Positions 40,498 to 49,265 of a DNA stretch of 64,000 nt are shown here, one piece after another. Source of the stretch: Chitinophaga vietnamensis (GTDB lineage: Bacteria > Bacteroidota > Bacteroidia > Chitinophagales > Chitinophagaceae); assembly GCF_902167635.1 (NCBI RefSeq), contig NZ_CABHMS010000009.1, positions 248,001 to 312,000 of the forward strand, read 5' to 3'. Position numbers and translations under genes: made by a program. The stretch's first letter is position 1. Each line of letters starts with the position of its first letter. The notes beneath the pieces are model-generated. The model made no database searches, was not told the DNA's origin, and was given only the letters and a program-made list of their open reading frames with translations.

Positions 40498-41115
40498 TTA
40501 CAAGGTAACGCCAACGCCAATCTGGATCGCCTGGTTTTTCCAGTTGCTGGTGTTGGTTACGCTGTTCAGGTCTTTCACGTCATTAAAGCCAATGATGTAA
40601 CGCGCACTGATGTTGATGATAGGCAATTGCAACCATAAGCCAGCCACACCGGAAATATCGCCGCCTTTGAAGGCCTGGTTAACAGCGCCGGAAGAACCAA
40701 ACACTTTCTTGTCGCTCACCAACGCACTGAATTGTGGACCTACCTGCAATTTAATGCGGGGACTGCCCAGGTCGATGTTGGCCAGCAAAGGAATGCTCAG
40801 GTAATTCATGTTGATCGTTTTTCCGTTGTCGCTCAGATTACCAGTATTGTAGATCTGGCTAAAATCGTCTGTGGTCTTGGTTTTGGTAGAAGAGAAAACA
40901 AATTCACCCTGTACTCCGAAACCTTTTACCAGGTGCAATTGCGCGAAAGCGCCAATGTGATAGCCCAGTTTAAAACCATCCTGGTAGCCGGTACCATCTA
41001 ATTTACCAAGGTTAGCTCCACCTTTGACACCAAAACGGAGCAATCTGTCTTGCGCTTTAACGGTTGAAACGGCAGTTGCGGTTAGCAGCACGACTGCGAG
41101 AAACAGTTTTTTCAT
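40498..41115 (-). CDS. PorT-type outer-membrane beta-barrel protein (left copy)
   Basis: A 205-residue protein with signal peptide MKKLFLAVVLLTATAVSTVK ending A-Q and an 8-stranded barrel pattern of the OMP_b-brl_2/PorT-like family. Strand pairs include FGVKGGANLGKLDG, LGYHIGAFAQLHLVKGFGVQ, GEFVFSSTKTKTTDD, YLSIPLLANIDLGSPRIKLQ and ISARYIIGFNDVKD. The final IQIGVGVTL lacks the usual aromatic end. The function is unknown. It stands alone between terminator 40432 and the next outer-membrane gene, and is duplicated at 61880-62497. Confidence 0.88.
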   Translation of the reverse strand: MKKLFLAVVLLTATAVSTVKAQDRLLRFGVKGGANLGKLDGTGYQDGFKLGYHIGAFAQLHLVKGFGVQGEFVFSSTKTKTTDDFSQIYNTGNLSDNGKTINMNYLSIPLLANIDLGSPRIKLQVGPQFSALVSDKKVFGSSGAVNQAFKGGDISGVAGLWLQLPIINISARYIIGFNDVKDLNSVTNTSNWKNQAIQIGVGVTL

Positions 41116-41218
41116 AAAATTGCTTTAAATAATAATGGTTAAAATATAGACGTACATCACAACATTTACCCCTACGCGACTAATTGTGATTGGCTAACTA
41201 CAAATTTTATGCTCAATA

Positions 41219-42133
41219 TTAAAAACTATACGCCACACGCGCAGTGAAATAGCTCATGATGTGCTGGTCTTCTCCGGTGAAAGGCTTGAAAACAGTGAAG
41301 GCGGGGGCGATATTCAATTTGCCGACGAGATAGGAAAAATTAAGTGTGAGATCAAGTGCGCGCGGCTCAAAACCGGAATGATCTTCCAATGCAATTTCTT
41401 TTCCGCGATGTACAACGGTCTTCTTTAACTTGGGAGAACGGGTAATATATTGAAAGGCTTTGAGGTTGCTGAAATAGTTGGCGGTGCCGCAGGTAAAGCC
41501 GATGGAGGGCGCCAGCAATATGGCATCTGTGCCGCTCAGGATGCCATTGAACAGGAAGGGATGCCGCACGGCGAAGATGACGTTGAAGTCGTTACCACGC
41601 AACGAACTGTGGGTATGCTCTCCGCTCTCATCATGCTTGCCCCAGCCGTAATCCACACTGATACCGGGTTCCAGCCACCACTTGCGGTAATAGAAATAAG
41701 CGAATATCTCATTGGTGATGGGCGTTTTAGGCACATCGCTGGAATCTGCGAAGAAATATTTAGTGTAAGAAATACCGGTGAGTACGTTATCACTTTTCGT
41801 ATAGTCGTAACCGGCAGTGAGGTCCCATTCAAACCAGGGATGTTCATTGGCATTTACCAGGTAATAGCTGCTAACGCCGCCATAGAAGCCGCTTTTATGA
41901 TAGTAGGTCAATGAAGGCGCCAGGAAGGTCTTCATTACTATCGGCCATTCATAGTTGGTGGTTTTGCTGCCGTAGGCGGGATTATTGCCATATCCCACTG
42001 CTGCAACCAGTTCACTCTTATCTTTTTTGCGTAACAACGAATCGAGCTGTTTTTCCAGCTCGGCTAAAGTTTGGCCCGCCGCGATACGGCTGCATAACAG
42101 CAACAGGAATATAAAGTAAACGCGCATGAACAT
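41219..42133 (-). CDS. Outer-membrane hypothetical protein (left copy)
   Basis: A roughly 304-residue exported protein. The start at 42133 (M-F-M-R-V-Y-F-I-F-L-L-L-L) follows an AAGGA-like ribosome-binding site; a more distant ATG at 42181 gives a less typical N-terminus. After the signal, ending A-A-G-Q, comes a short coiled-coil (TLAELEKQLDSLLRKKDKSE) and then strands of a beta-barrel (YGGVSSYYLVNANEHPWFEW, DLTAGYDYTKSDNVLTGISY, KYFFADSS, FAYFYYRKWWLEPGISVDYG). It ends in the aromatic insertion signal VAYSF. No family assignment was made. Mirror copy at 60862-61776. Confidence 0.8.
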   Translation of the reverse strand: MFMRVYFIFLLLLCSRIAAGQTLAELEKQLDSLLRKKDKSELVAAVGYGNNPAYGSKTTNYEWPIVMKTFLAPSLTYYHKSGFYGGVSSYYLVNANEHPWFEWDLTAGYDYTKSDNVLTGISYTKYFFADSSDVPKTPITNEIFAYFYYRKWWLEPGISVDYGWGKHDESGEHTHSSLRGNDFNVIFAVRHPFLFNGILSGTDAILLAPSIGFTCGTANYFSNLKAFQYITRSPKLKKTVVHRGKEIALEDHSGFEPRALDLTLNFSYLVGKLNIAPAFTVFKPFTGEDQHIMSYFTARVAYSF

Positions 42134-42258
42134 GCTTTTTCCTTGTACTACGTTCACCGCAAGATAGGTGTAATTCCGCATTTAAATGCAGTTGACAGTC
42201 GAAGAGGGCATAACTGTAGTTGTATGATGGTTATTTGTCGATAAACTCCATTTTTCGG

Positions 42259-43524
42259 TTAAACGAGATCGATGACGGTAATCTCCGGCAATACGCCTAC
42301 CCTGCCGGGGTAACCGAGGAAACCGAAGCCCCTGTTCACATACAGGTGTTGATCGCCTTCCTTGTAAAGGCCGGCCCACTCTTTATAGATATACTGCGCC
42401 GGGCTCCATTTAAGACCGGGAATCTCTATACCGAACTGCATGCCATGGGTATGGCCGGCCAGCGTAAGGGCGATGTCCGGGAAATCCGTGCGTACCTGGG
42501 CATCCCAGTGGGTAGGGTCGTGCGACATCAGTATTTTAAAGGGGATATGTTCAATGCCTTCATAGGCGCGCTTGAGGTCACCATGACGGGGAAAACGGCT
42601 CATGGCGCTCCAGTTTTCCACGCCCAGCAGGGCGATCTGCTCTCCACCCTTCTCCAGCACTGCGTTTTCATTCATCATCAATTTCCAGCCCAGTTCGCCA
42701 TGTACCTGTTTCAAACGTTCCAGGTTCTGGTGCTGAAGGGCGCTATAGCCGTTGGGCGTCTTGTCGGGCCAGGGGTAATAGTCGCCATAGTCATGATTGC
42801 CCAAGGTGGAATACACGCCCATAGGGGCTTTCACCTGACGGAACACATCCATCCAGGGCTCCATTTCGCTGGCGCGATCGTTGACCAGGTCGCCAGTGAA
42901 GAGGATGAGATCGGCCCGCTGGTCGTTGATCAGCTGCACGCCTTTGATCACTGCCTCGCGGTTGGCGAAGCTGCCGGAGTGGATATCGGATATCTGCACG
43001 ATGCGCATGCCTTTAAAGGAGGCGGGCAGGTTTTTGAGCGCCAGCTTTATTTTGTGCACACGATAATTATACTTGTTGGAAAATCCGTACACGAGCGTAG
43101 CAAAGAGGCCGCCGCCCGCGATGAGCCCCAGCCTGTTGAGGAACTGGGAGCGGGAAAGGCCATTCACGGCGGTTTCCGGGCTAATGGTTTTGGCCGCGCT
43201 GAAGCGACGGACTACCCAGGTGAGGGCGCGGCGTACATCATCCAGCAAGAGGAACACGGCGGTGAGCAGCTTGGCCACCACCAGCCCGATGATCACGGCC
43301 AGTACATAGGAACGCACGGCGGTGGGCCAGTTATGCCATTTGATGTAAGGCAGCAATGCTACGGTAATCAGGCAGGCCAGCGAAACAAACCAATATATGC
43401 TGTAAGTGACGGTACGTACCCTGGGGCTGGACATGTACACGATGGCCCGTACGGCCTGGAACACGTAAATATCCAGCAATAAAAGAAAGATCAGTAAAAA
43501 AACGGAATTAAACCCCGATCGCAT
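42259..43524 (-). CDS. Membrane-anchored metallophosphoesterase, calcineurin-like (left copy)
   Basis: A 421-residue protein: about four N-terminal membrane helices (SVFLLIFLLLLDIYVF, YSIYWFVSLACLITVALLPY, AVIIGLVVAKLLTAVFLLLD, LIAGGGLFATLVYGFS), then a phosphoesterase domain. The metal-binding motifs are complete: IVQISDIHSGS (D-x-H), LILFTGDLVND (GD), STLGNHDYGDY (GNHD), ILMSHDPTHWD and LTLAGHTHGMQFG (GHxH). It resembles YkuE/YaeI-type phosphodiesterases that act on lipid or nucleotide substrates at the inner membrane; the substrate is unknown. Mirror copy at 59471-60736. Confidence 0.92.
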   Translation of the reverse strand: MRSGFNSVFLLIFLLLLDIYVFQAVRAIVYMSSPRVRTVTYSIYWFVSLACLITVALLPYIKWHNWPTAVRSYVLAVIIGLVVAKLLTAVFLLLDDVRRALTWVVRRFSAAKTISPETAVNGLSRSQFLNRLGLIAGGGLFATLVYGFSNKYNYRVHKIKLALKNLPASFKGMRIVQISDIHSGSFANREAVIKGVQLINDQRADLILFTGDLVNDRASEMEPWMDVFRQVKAPMGVYSTLGNHDYGDYYPWPDKTPNGYSALQHQNLERLKQVHGELGWKLMMNENAVLEKGGEQIALLGVENWSAMSRFPRHGDLKRAYEGIEHIPFKILMSHDPTHWDAQVRTDFPDIALTLAGHTHGMQFGIEIPGLKWSPAQYIYKEWAGLYKEGDQHLYVNRGFGFLGYPGRVGVLPEITVIDLV

Positions 43525-43878
43525 GATGAAAATATTATATAAATATATGATAGGACAGCAAGTTAATGCAGTTTTGCTGGTCCAAAAAGTTAAAACCTTG
43601 CTGGCAGGATACGCCCTGTTTCAAGCCAGTATAAAGCCAGTATAGAGCATGTAGACGAATAACAAGCGGGGAGATTGTATGTTCTTTTAAAATTTTTCCC
43701 GGGCAGGGCGGACAGTTTGTGAATAAATAAATATACTGCCACGCCGGACTTTTGGGTAATCGTTGTATTTTTGTCCGATTGGCGAAATAAGGTAAATGGT
43801 AATTTGTAAATGGTAAATCGTAAATTACGGGGTACCATTGGCTGATTACATTTTTACTATTCAAACCGGTTCAAGCAT
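43525..43878. other. Divergent intergenic region (left copy)
   Basis: About 350 bp between the phosphoesterase and UPF0173 genes. It contains a short tandem repeat AGCCAGTATA (around 43625-43645), a plus-strand TATTTTTG (43766-43773) that could be a -7 box for UPF0173, and direct repeats of GTAAATGGTAA (43791-43818) followed by GTAAATTACGG. No convincing gene. The mirror copy is 59117-59470. Confidence 0.5.
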
Positions 43879-44559
43879 ATGAAATACACCTGTTACGGAC
43901 ATTCCTGCTTTGCGATTGAAGTGAAAGGCAAGAGGATATTATTTGATCCTTTTATCAGACATAATGAGCTGGCGAAGAAAGTAGACATTGATGCCATAAC
44001 GGCGGATTACATTTTTGTTTCTCATGGTCATGAGGATCATACGGCCGACCTGATCGAGCTGGCAAAGCGTACAGGCGCCACCGTGGTATCGAATTTCGAG
44101 ATTGTGACCTGGGTGAGCAAGCAGGGAGTGGAAAAGGTACACCCGATGAATACCGGCGGCAAGTGGAAATTTGATTTCGGTACGGTAAAATGCGTGGTGG
44201 CACAGCATTCCAGCAGTTTGCCCGACGGCGCTTACGGCGGCAACCCCATGGGTTTTGTATTCATCACCGACGATGCCAACTTTTATTATAGCGGCGATAC
44301 CGCGCTCACTTTCGATATGGAACTGGTACCGTCTATCGCCACGCTCGATTTTGCCGTGCTGCCGATCGGCGATAATTTCACCATGGGCGTGGAAGATGCC
44401 ATCGCCGCAGCTGAGCTGATCGAATGTGATAAAATAGTAGGCGTACACTACGATACCTTTGGTTACGTTAAGATAGACAAGAAAGCGGCACAACAACAAT
44501 TTGACGAAGCTGGCCTGGAACTGTTGCTGCCTGAAATAGGAAGCACCATAGAGGTTTGA
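43879..44559 (+). CDS. UPF0173-family metallo-beta-lactamase-fold hydrolase (left copy)
   Basis: A 226-residue metal-dependent hydrolase. The N-terminal MKYTCYGHSCFAIEVKGKRI, the LFDPFI segment, and the H-x-H-x-D-H metal site S-H-G-H-E-D-H (His49-His54) are diagnostic for UPF0173/YtkL. Later metal ligands are in CVVAQHSSSLPDG, FYYSGDTALTFDM and GVHYDTFGYVK. Its physiological substrate is not established. It is 47 bp upstream of parA and may be co-transcribed with it. Mirror copy at 58436-59116. Confidence 0.95.
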   Translation: MKYTCYGHSCFAIEVKGKRILFDPFIRHNELAKKVDIDAITADYIFVSHGHEDHTADLIELAKRTGATVVSNFEIVTWVSKQGVEKVHPMNTGGKWKFDFGTVKCVVAQHSSSLPDGAYGGNPMGFVFITDDANFYYSGDTALTFDMELVPSIATLDFAVLPIGDNFTMGVEDAIAAAELIECDKIVGVHYDTFGYVKIDKKAAQQQFDEAGLELLLPEIGSTIEV

Positions 44560-44606
44560 TTTATCCTTTATCCTATAAATAAACCTTAGAATTTTTAATT
44601 TACACA

Positions 44607-45428
44607 ATGGCTAGAATAATCGCAATCGCTAACCAGAAAGGTGGCGTAGGAAAAACTACAAGTGCAATAAACCTGGCAAGCAGCCTGGCTGTGCTGGAAT
44701 TTAAGACACTGCTGGTTGATGCCGATCCTCAGGCCAACAGCACTACAGGACTGGGCTTCGACCTGCGCAATGTACAGCAGAGCCTTTACGATTGTATGGT
44801 GAATGACGTGCAGGCAAAAGATGTAGTGCTGGAATCCGATACCCCCAACCTGAAAGTACTCCCCTCACATATAGACCTGGTAGGCGCCGAACTGGAACTC
44901 ATCAATCATCCCAACAGGGAAAGAGTGATGAAACAGGTGATCGACAGCGTGAAAGATGATTACGATTTCGTGATCGTAGACTGCTCTCCTTCTCTCGGCC
45001 TGATCACCGTAAATGCCCTGGTAGCCTCCAATTCCGTGATCATCCCCGTACAGTGCGAATTTTTTGCACTGGAAGGTTTGGGCAAACTGCTCAATACCAT
45101 CAAGATCGTACAAAGCCGCCTGAATACCGACCTGGAAATTGAAGGTATCCTGATGACCATGTACGACGGGCGTTTGCGCCTGAGCAACCAGGTAGTGGAT
45201 GAAGTAAAACAACATTTCGAGGAAAGCGTATTCAATACCATCATACACCGTAATACCAAACTGGGTGAGGCGCCCAGCTTTGGCAAATCCGTGATTATGT
45301 ACGACGCTGCCAGCACCGGGGCCATCAATTACCTCAACCTGGCCAAAGAGATCCTGCAGAAACATAATTACACACAAATAAAATCCAAAGACAAAATCTT
45401 AGCTATTAACGATGACCAATCCAAGTAA
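44607..45428 (+). CDS. parA: Chromosome-partitioning ATPase ParA/Soj (left copy)
   Basis: A 273-residue ParA-type ATPase that drives origin segregation with ParB. The deviant Walker A K-G-G-V-G-K-T-T is at residues 11-18 in IIAIANQKGGVGKTTSAINL. The A' motif LLVDADPQANSTTGLGF and Walker B DFVIVDCSPSLGLITVNAL follow. There is no N-terminal DNA-binding extension, so it is the chromosomal Soj type. It overlaps parB by 17 bp. The parA-parB-DUF5683-dapB order is typical for Bacteroidota chromosomes. Mirror copy at 57567-58388. Confidence 0.97.
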   Translation: MARIIAIANQKGGVGKTTSAINLASSLAVLEFKTLLVDADPQANSTTGLGFDLRNVQQSLYDCMVNDVQAKDVVLESDTPNLKVLPSHIDLVGAELELINHPNRERVMKQVIDSVKDDYDFVIVDCSPSLGLITVNALVASNSVIIPVQCEFFALEGLGKLLNTIKIVQSRLNTDLEIEGILMTMYDGRLRLSNQVVDEVKQHFEESVFNTIIHRNTKLGEAPSFGKSVIMYDAASTGAINYLNLAKEILQKHNYTQIKSKDKILAINDDQSK

Positions 45429-46332
45429 GAAAGAGGCGTTGGGTAAAGGCATCCGCTCGCTGCTCCAAAACATTGACACCGATCTGAAACAAACTGCCGG
45501 CGCGCTGGGCGACAAAGCCGTGGCGGCCGCTACCGGCATTGAACGTGTTCCGTTAGACCAGATCGTGACTAACCCGAAGCAGCCGCGCCGTGACTTTGAT
45601 GAGCTGTCATTACAGGAGCTGAGTCAGTCGATAAAACTGCACGATGTCATCCAGCCCATCACCATTGCCAAAATAAGCAACAAAAAGTACCAGCTGATTG
45701 CCGGCGAGCGCAGACTGAGAGCCAGCAAGATGGCGGGCCTGAAAGATATTCCTGCATATATCCGCCAGGTGAATGACCAGGAACTGCTGGAACTGGCCCT
45801 GCTGGAGAACCTGCAGCGTGAAAACCTCAACGCGATCGAGGTGGGCCTGAGCTATAAAAGGCTGATGGAAGAATGTTCCCTCACACAGGAACAGGTGGCC
45901 GAACGTATGGGCAAAGAAAGAAGCACAGTTACCAACTATATCCGCCTGCTCAAACTGCCGCCGGATATCCAGGTGGCGGTGCGCAACACGCAGCTGAGCA
46001 TGGGCCATGCCCGCGTGCTCACCGGTGTGGAGAATGTGGAGAACCAGTTATTCATCTATAACGAAATATTGAGGAGCGGCCTTTCTGTACGACAAACAGA
46101 GGAGCTGGCCCGCAAAGTGAACCAGGCTGCTGAAAAAAATCCGCAGCTGAAAGCCGCCAAAGCCAAGCTGCCACCGGCTTTCCAGAAGATCCAGGACAAC
46201 CTGGCCTCCCACTTTGCCACAAAAGTTAAACTGGACAGAGGAAGAAACGGAAAAGGAAGTATTTTGATCGAATTCTATTCAGATGAAGAACTGGATAGTA
46301 TCCTGGAAAAAATAGATATATACGGTGGCTAA
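45412..46332 (+). CDS. parB: Chromosome-partitioning protein ParB/Spo0J (left copy)
   Basis: A 306-residue parS-binding CTPase switch. The N-terminal ParA-activating lysine/arginine tail is KKEALGKGIRSLL. The CTP-binding ParB domain has IVTNPKQPRRDFDELSLQEL, QLIAGERRLRASKMAGL (G-E-R-R) and LLENLQRENLNAIEVGL (E-N-x-Q-R). A helix-turn-helix follows (LTQEQVAERMGKERSTVTNY) and then a C-terminal dimerisation region. All motifs are intact. It overlaps parA (17 bp) and the DUF5683 gene (8 bp). No parS site was found by eye in the window. Mirror copy at 56663-57583. Confidence 0.97.
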   Translation: MTNPSKKEALGKGIRSLLQNIDTDLKQTAGALGDKAVAAATGIERVPLDQIVTNPKQPRRDFDELSLQELSQSIKLHDVIQPITIAKISNKKYQLIAGERRLRASKMAGLKDIPAYIRQVNDQELLELALLENLQRENLNAIEVGLSYKRLMEECSLTQEQVAERMGKERSTVTNYIRLLKLPPDIQVAVRNTQLSMGHARVLTGVENVENQLFIYNEILRSGLSVRQTEELARKVNQAAEKNPQLKAAKAKLPPAFQKIQDNLASHFATKVKLDRGRNGKGSILIEFYSDEELDSILEKIDIYGG

Positions 46333-47050
46333 GCTGGCTGGAAACATCATCAATTTAGTACGTAGCGCTTTACTGATCCTGGCAATATTCCTGGCCGCTC
46401 CTGCCGGAGCCGCGCCCACACCGCAAGGTATGGCAGATACCACTGTAGCGGCCGCACCCCGTGTAGCCGACACCGTGAAACCATTGCAGCATATTGCCAC
46501 AGATACCGCTAAAAACATCGCTCCCAGGCGCGATTCCATCGTGTTCAGACCAGATATGCCCCTGCCGCACAGCCCGCGCAAAGCGGCTCTGTACTCGGCT
46601 ATACTGCCCGGGCTCGGACAGGCCTACAACAGGGAGTACTGGAAAATTCCGCTGATATACGCCGCCATGGGCACCTGTACCGGTTTCTTCATCTTCAATA
46701 TGGACCAGTACAAACAATACCGCGATGCCTACCGCATCCGCATGGCCGGCAACCCGGATGTTAAAGACAAGTTCATTGTACAATATCCAAATGCACAATC
46801 CCTGAAAGTGTTGAGAGATACCTACCGTGAGTGGGTTGACTATTCCGTGCTGTTCTTCGTATTATCGTACGGCCTGAATATCATTGATGCCACTGTGTTT
46901 GCGCACCTGCGCACCTTTGACATCTCCAATGATCTCACCTTGCAGGTGACGCCAACGATCATCAATAACCGCACGCCGGGGATCGGTGTTAATATTTCAT
47001 TGGGAGGCAAAAAGGCCAGCAGAAAGGCTTTCTACTATGCGGGCCGTTGA
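46325..47050 (+). CDS. DUF5683 membrane protein (left copy)
   Basis: A 241-residue envelope protein that starts with GTG inside the end of parB. The first segment (AGNIINLVRSALLILAIFLA) is a signal or membrane anchor. It is followed by a Pro/Ala/Thr-rich linker, and the DUF5683 core RKAALYSAILPGLGQAYNRE, then YWKIPLIYAAMGTCTGFFIF, with a further helix around YSVLFFVLSYGLNIIDATVF. DUF5683 genes are found between parB and dapB in many Bacteroidota; the function is unknown, possibly linked to envelope growth near the origin. Mirror copy at 55945-56670. Confidence 0.93.
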   Translation: MAKLAGNIINLVRSALLILAIFLAAPAGAAPTPQGMADTTVAAAPRVADTVKPLQHIATDTAKNIAPRRDSIVFRPDMPLPHSPRKAALYSAILPGLGQAYNREYWKIPLIYAAMGTCTGFFIFNMDQYKQYRDAYRIRMAGNPDVKDKFIVQYPNAQSLKVLRDTYREWVDYSVLFFVLSYGLNIIDATVFAHLRTFDISNDLTLQVTPTIINNRTPGIGVNISLGGKKASRKAFYYAGR

Positions 47051-47092
47051 GCCGCATCTCCCTTTATCATAAAATCATAACAGATCAGGGAC

Positions 47093-47809
47093 ATGAAAAT
47101 TGCGCTTATCGGCTATGGCAAAATGGGTAAAGCTATCGATGCCATCGCTACAGCAAAGGGTCACGAAGTAATTTTAAGGGTGGAGCATAATACCCCGCAG
47201 CTGCTCGACAAGGAGCACCTGGGGCAGGCAGATGTAGCCATCGAATTCACTACGCCGGAAACGGCCTACCATAACGTGCTCAAATGCTTCGAGGCCAATG
47301 TGCCCGTGGTTTGCGGCACCACCGGCTGGCTGGATAAATTGCCGGAAGTGGAAAAACTTTGCAAAGAAAAAAAGCAGGCTTTTTTACACGCCACCAATTT
47401 CAGCATCGGCGTAAATATCTTTTTTGAAGTGAACAAGCGACTGGCCGCTCTGATGGCCAGTCAGCCGCAATACGACGTGTGGATGGAAGAGATCCACCAC
47501 ACCCAGAAGAAAGACGCGCCCAGCGGCACTGCGCTCACCCTGGCCGAACAACTGATGGCCAGCGTTAGCCGCAAGAAAACCTGGGTGAATGAGGAAAGCC
47601 ATGAAGCGGGCGTGCTGTCGATCATTTCCAAACGTATCGATCCCGCGCCAGGCACGCATTCCATCACGTATACCTCCGCCATCGACGACATTACCATCAC
47701 GCATACGGCCCATTCCCGCGAGGGTTTTGCCGCCGGCGCCGTGATCGCCGCCGAATGGCTGAAAGGCAAAACAGGAGTGTTTTCCATGAAGGATGTACTG
47801 AACCTCTAA
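47093..47809 (+). CDS. dapB: 4-hydroxy-tetrahydrodipicolinate reductase (left copy)
   Basis: Lysine and diaminopimelate biosynthesis enzyme that reduces HTPA to tetrahydrodipicolinate with NAD(P)H. The nucleotide-binding motif is MKIALIGYGKMGKAIDAIA, with VVCGTTGWLDKLPEVEKL (C-G-T-T-G) and the catalytic signature EEIHHTQKKDAPSGTALTL (E-x-H-H...K-x-D-A-P-S-G-T-A) both intact. The 238 residues fit the short Bacteroidota form. It is the last gene of the parA-parB-DUF5683-dapB unit. Mirror copy at 55186-55902. Confidence 0.97.
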   Translation: MKIALIGYGKMGKAIDAIATAKGHEVILRVEHNTPQLLDKEHLGQADVAIEFTTPETAYHNVLKCFEANVPVVCGTTGWLDKLPEVEKLCKEKKQAFLHATNFSIGVNIFFEVNKRLAALMASQPQYDVWMEEIHHTQKKDAPSGTALTLAEQLMASVSRKKTWVNEESHEAGVLSIISKRIDPAPGTHSITYTSAIDDITITHTAHSREGFAAGAVIAAEWLKGKTGVFSMKDVLNL

Positions 47810-47852
47810 CAGCTGCTAAACAACAAGCCGCTGTTTACCATTCACTTTTACT

Positions 47853-47860
47853 TATATTTG
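47853..47860 (+). promoter_or_regulatory. Probable -7 box of the Rrf2 gene (TATATTTG, left copy)
   Basis: TATATTTG, about 60 bp before the Rrf2 ATG, matches TAnnTTTG. A convincing TTTG -33 element is missing at 19-21 bp, which may mean an activator is needed or the match is chance. The mirror match is at 55135-55142. Confidence 0.4.
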
Positions 47861-47919
47861 TTAAGTTAAAAATGTTCGTGCAATCTTAGTACATCCGGGA
47901 GGGATGCAAATCAGTCAGT

Positions 47920-48339
47920 ATGTTATCTAAAAAAACGCAATACGCATTTCACGCTTTAATTTACCTGGCAGAGAATGTAGATAAAGGTCCTATCCTTATT
48001 TCCGAAATTGCGCAGGAAAAGAATATCTCCATCAAATTTTTGGAAAATATCCTGCTGGAGCTGAAAAACTCCGGTATCCTCGGCAGCAAAAAAGGAAAGG
48101 GTGGCGGCTATTACCTGATGCGGCCTCCCAAAGAGATCGCGTTGGCCAGGATTATACGTCTGCTGGATGGTCCGATTGCGCTGCTCCCCTGCGTTAGCCT
48201 CAACTATTATGAGCGCTGCGAAAACTGCCGGGACGAAGCAGTTTGCGGACTGAATGAAGTGATGGGGAAAGTGAGGGACTCCGCATTGAAAATTCTCGAA
48301 AACAAAACTTTGAAAGATATCCTCACCCGGGGCAGCTGA
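47920..48339 (+). CDS. Rrf2-family transcriptional regulator (left copy)
   Basis: A 139-residue winged-helix regulator. The N-terminal MLSKKTQYAFHALIYLAENV and EIAQEKNISIKFLENILLEL are the Rrf2 DNA-binding region, followed by GILGSKKGKGGGYYLMRPPK, the wing. A cysteine-rich segment CVSLNYYERCENCRDEAVCG resembles the Fe-S or thiol-sensing part of IscR, NsrR and CymR. It lies directly upstream of the sulfate-assimilation genes cysH-cysD-cysN, separated by a terminator. A role like CymR as cysteine or sulfur regulator is an inference from position. Mirror copy at 54656-55075. Confidence 0.93.
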   Translation: MLSKKTQYAFHALIYLAENVDKGPILISEIAQEKNISIKFLENILLELKNSGILGSKKGKGGGYYLMRPPKEIALARIIRLLDGPIALLPCVSLNYYERCENCRDEAVCGLNEVMGKVRDSALKILENKTLKDILTRGS

Positions 48340-48362
48340 GGCAAATCCCGGTATCAACTTTA

Positions 48363-48400
48363 AAGCCCTTGAAGCGCCTGGAGCGCTTCAAGGGCTTTTT
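48363..48400 (+). terminator. Terminator after the Rrf2 gene (left copy)
   Basis: AAAGCCCTTGAAGCGC, loop CTGGA, GCGCTTCAAGGGCTTT, then TT. It is a strong stem 23 bp past the Rrf2 stop codon. It implies that the cys genes have their own promoter; a TATTTTTG (48471-48478) lies upstream of cysH, followed by a small leader hairpin CCCG-CTAAAAA-CGGG (about 48487-48501). Confidence 0.9.
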
Positions 48401-48538
48401 GTTTTGCTACGGCCTCAAGCCCTTTTTTAATTATTTCTCCTTTTAGTCTATCTTTTTTATAGGATTTATGTATTTTTGTAGACGATCCCGCTAAAAACGG
48501 GAACTGGCACTAGGCATTTCACAATAAGGAAGATTTAC

Positions 48539-49222
48539 ATGACAGACATTACCACAGCGCTGGACAATAAGTCGGTGGTGGAGTCGATACAATACCTGGC
48601 GGAACAATACCCCGGTGGCGTGGCCTTCTCCACTTCTTTTGGCCAGGAAGACCAGGTGATCGCTGATATTATCTGGCGCAATCAATTGCCCGTTAGAGTA
48701 TTCACACTGGACACAGGAAGGCTGTTCCAGGAAACGTACGACCTCATAGACCTCACCATGGCGCGCTACAAGCAGCCAATAGATGTGTATTTCCCCGACA
48801 CCGCAGCCGTGGAGAAACTGGTGGGCGCCAAAGGCCCCAACAGCTTCTACGAATCCGTTGAAAACCGCAAGGAATGCTGTGGCATCCGCAAAGTAGTGCC
48901 CCTCAACCGCGCACTGGAAGGCGTGAAAGTATGGATCACCGGCCTCCGTGCCGAACAATCCGAGAACCGCCACGATATGCAAGTGATCGAATGGGACGAA
49001 AAACGTCATCTCTATAAATATAATCCCCTCATCCATTGGGGCTACGACGAAGTAGTGAACTACCTCAAAGAAAATAAAGTGCCTTACAACAAGCTGCACG
49101 ACAAAGGCTTCATCAGCATAGGCTGCGCGCCGTGTACACGCGCCATCGAGCCGGGAGAACATCCGCGCGCCGGCCGGTGGTGGTGGGAACAATCGCACAA
49201 AGAGTGCGGATTGCACGGATAA
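48539..49222 (+). CDS. cysH: Adenylyl-sulfate (APS) reductase, CysH family with 4Fe-4S motif (left copy)
   Basis: Assimilatory reductase of 227 residues that converts activated sulfate to sulfite using thioredoxin. The PP-loop-like AFSTSFGQEDQVIADII and VFTLDTGRLFQETYDL are visible. Cys pairs E-C-C-G-I-R-K and G-C-A-P-C-T-R are the 4Fe-4S ligands that mark APS reductases rather than PAPS reductases. The C-terminal catalytic Cys is in E-C-G-L-H-G. No APS kinase (cysC) is in the cluster, in line with direct APS reduction. cysD follows after 43 bp. Mirror copy at 53773-54456. Confidence 0.96.
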   Translation: MTDITTALDNKSVVESIQYLAEQYPGGVAFSTSFGQEDQVIADIIWRNQLPVRVFTLDTGRLFQETYDLIDLTMARYKQPIDVYFPDTAAVEKLVGAKGPNSFYESVENRKECCGIRKVVPLNRALEGVKVWITGLRAEQSENRHDMQVIEWDEKRHLYKYNPLIHWGYDEVVNYLKENKVPYNKLHDKGFISIGCAPCTRAIEPGEHPRAGRWWWEQSHKECGLHG

Positions 49223-49265
49223 TATACCTGTAACAACATTTGAACATTACACTTAATTATAGTCT

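Noticed and set aside
42220-43482. A 420-codon open frame opposite the metallophosphoesterase (and its mirror at 59513-60775)
   Set aside because: It is the antisense of a gene with complete catalytic motifs, its translation is His/Gly-rich and low in recognisable structure, and it has no domain.
44607-46332. Plasmid or integrated element suggested by parAB
   Set aside because: The Soj/Spo0J-type sequences and the parA-parB-DUF5683-dapB order are those of Bacteroidota chromosomes.
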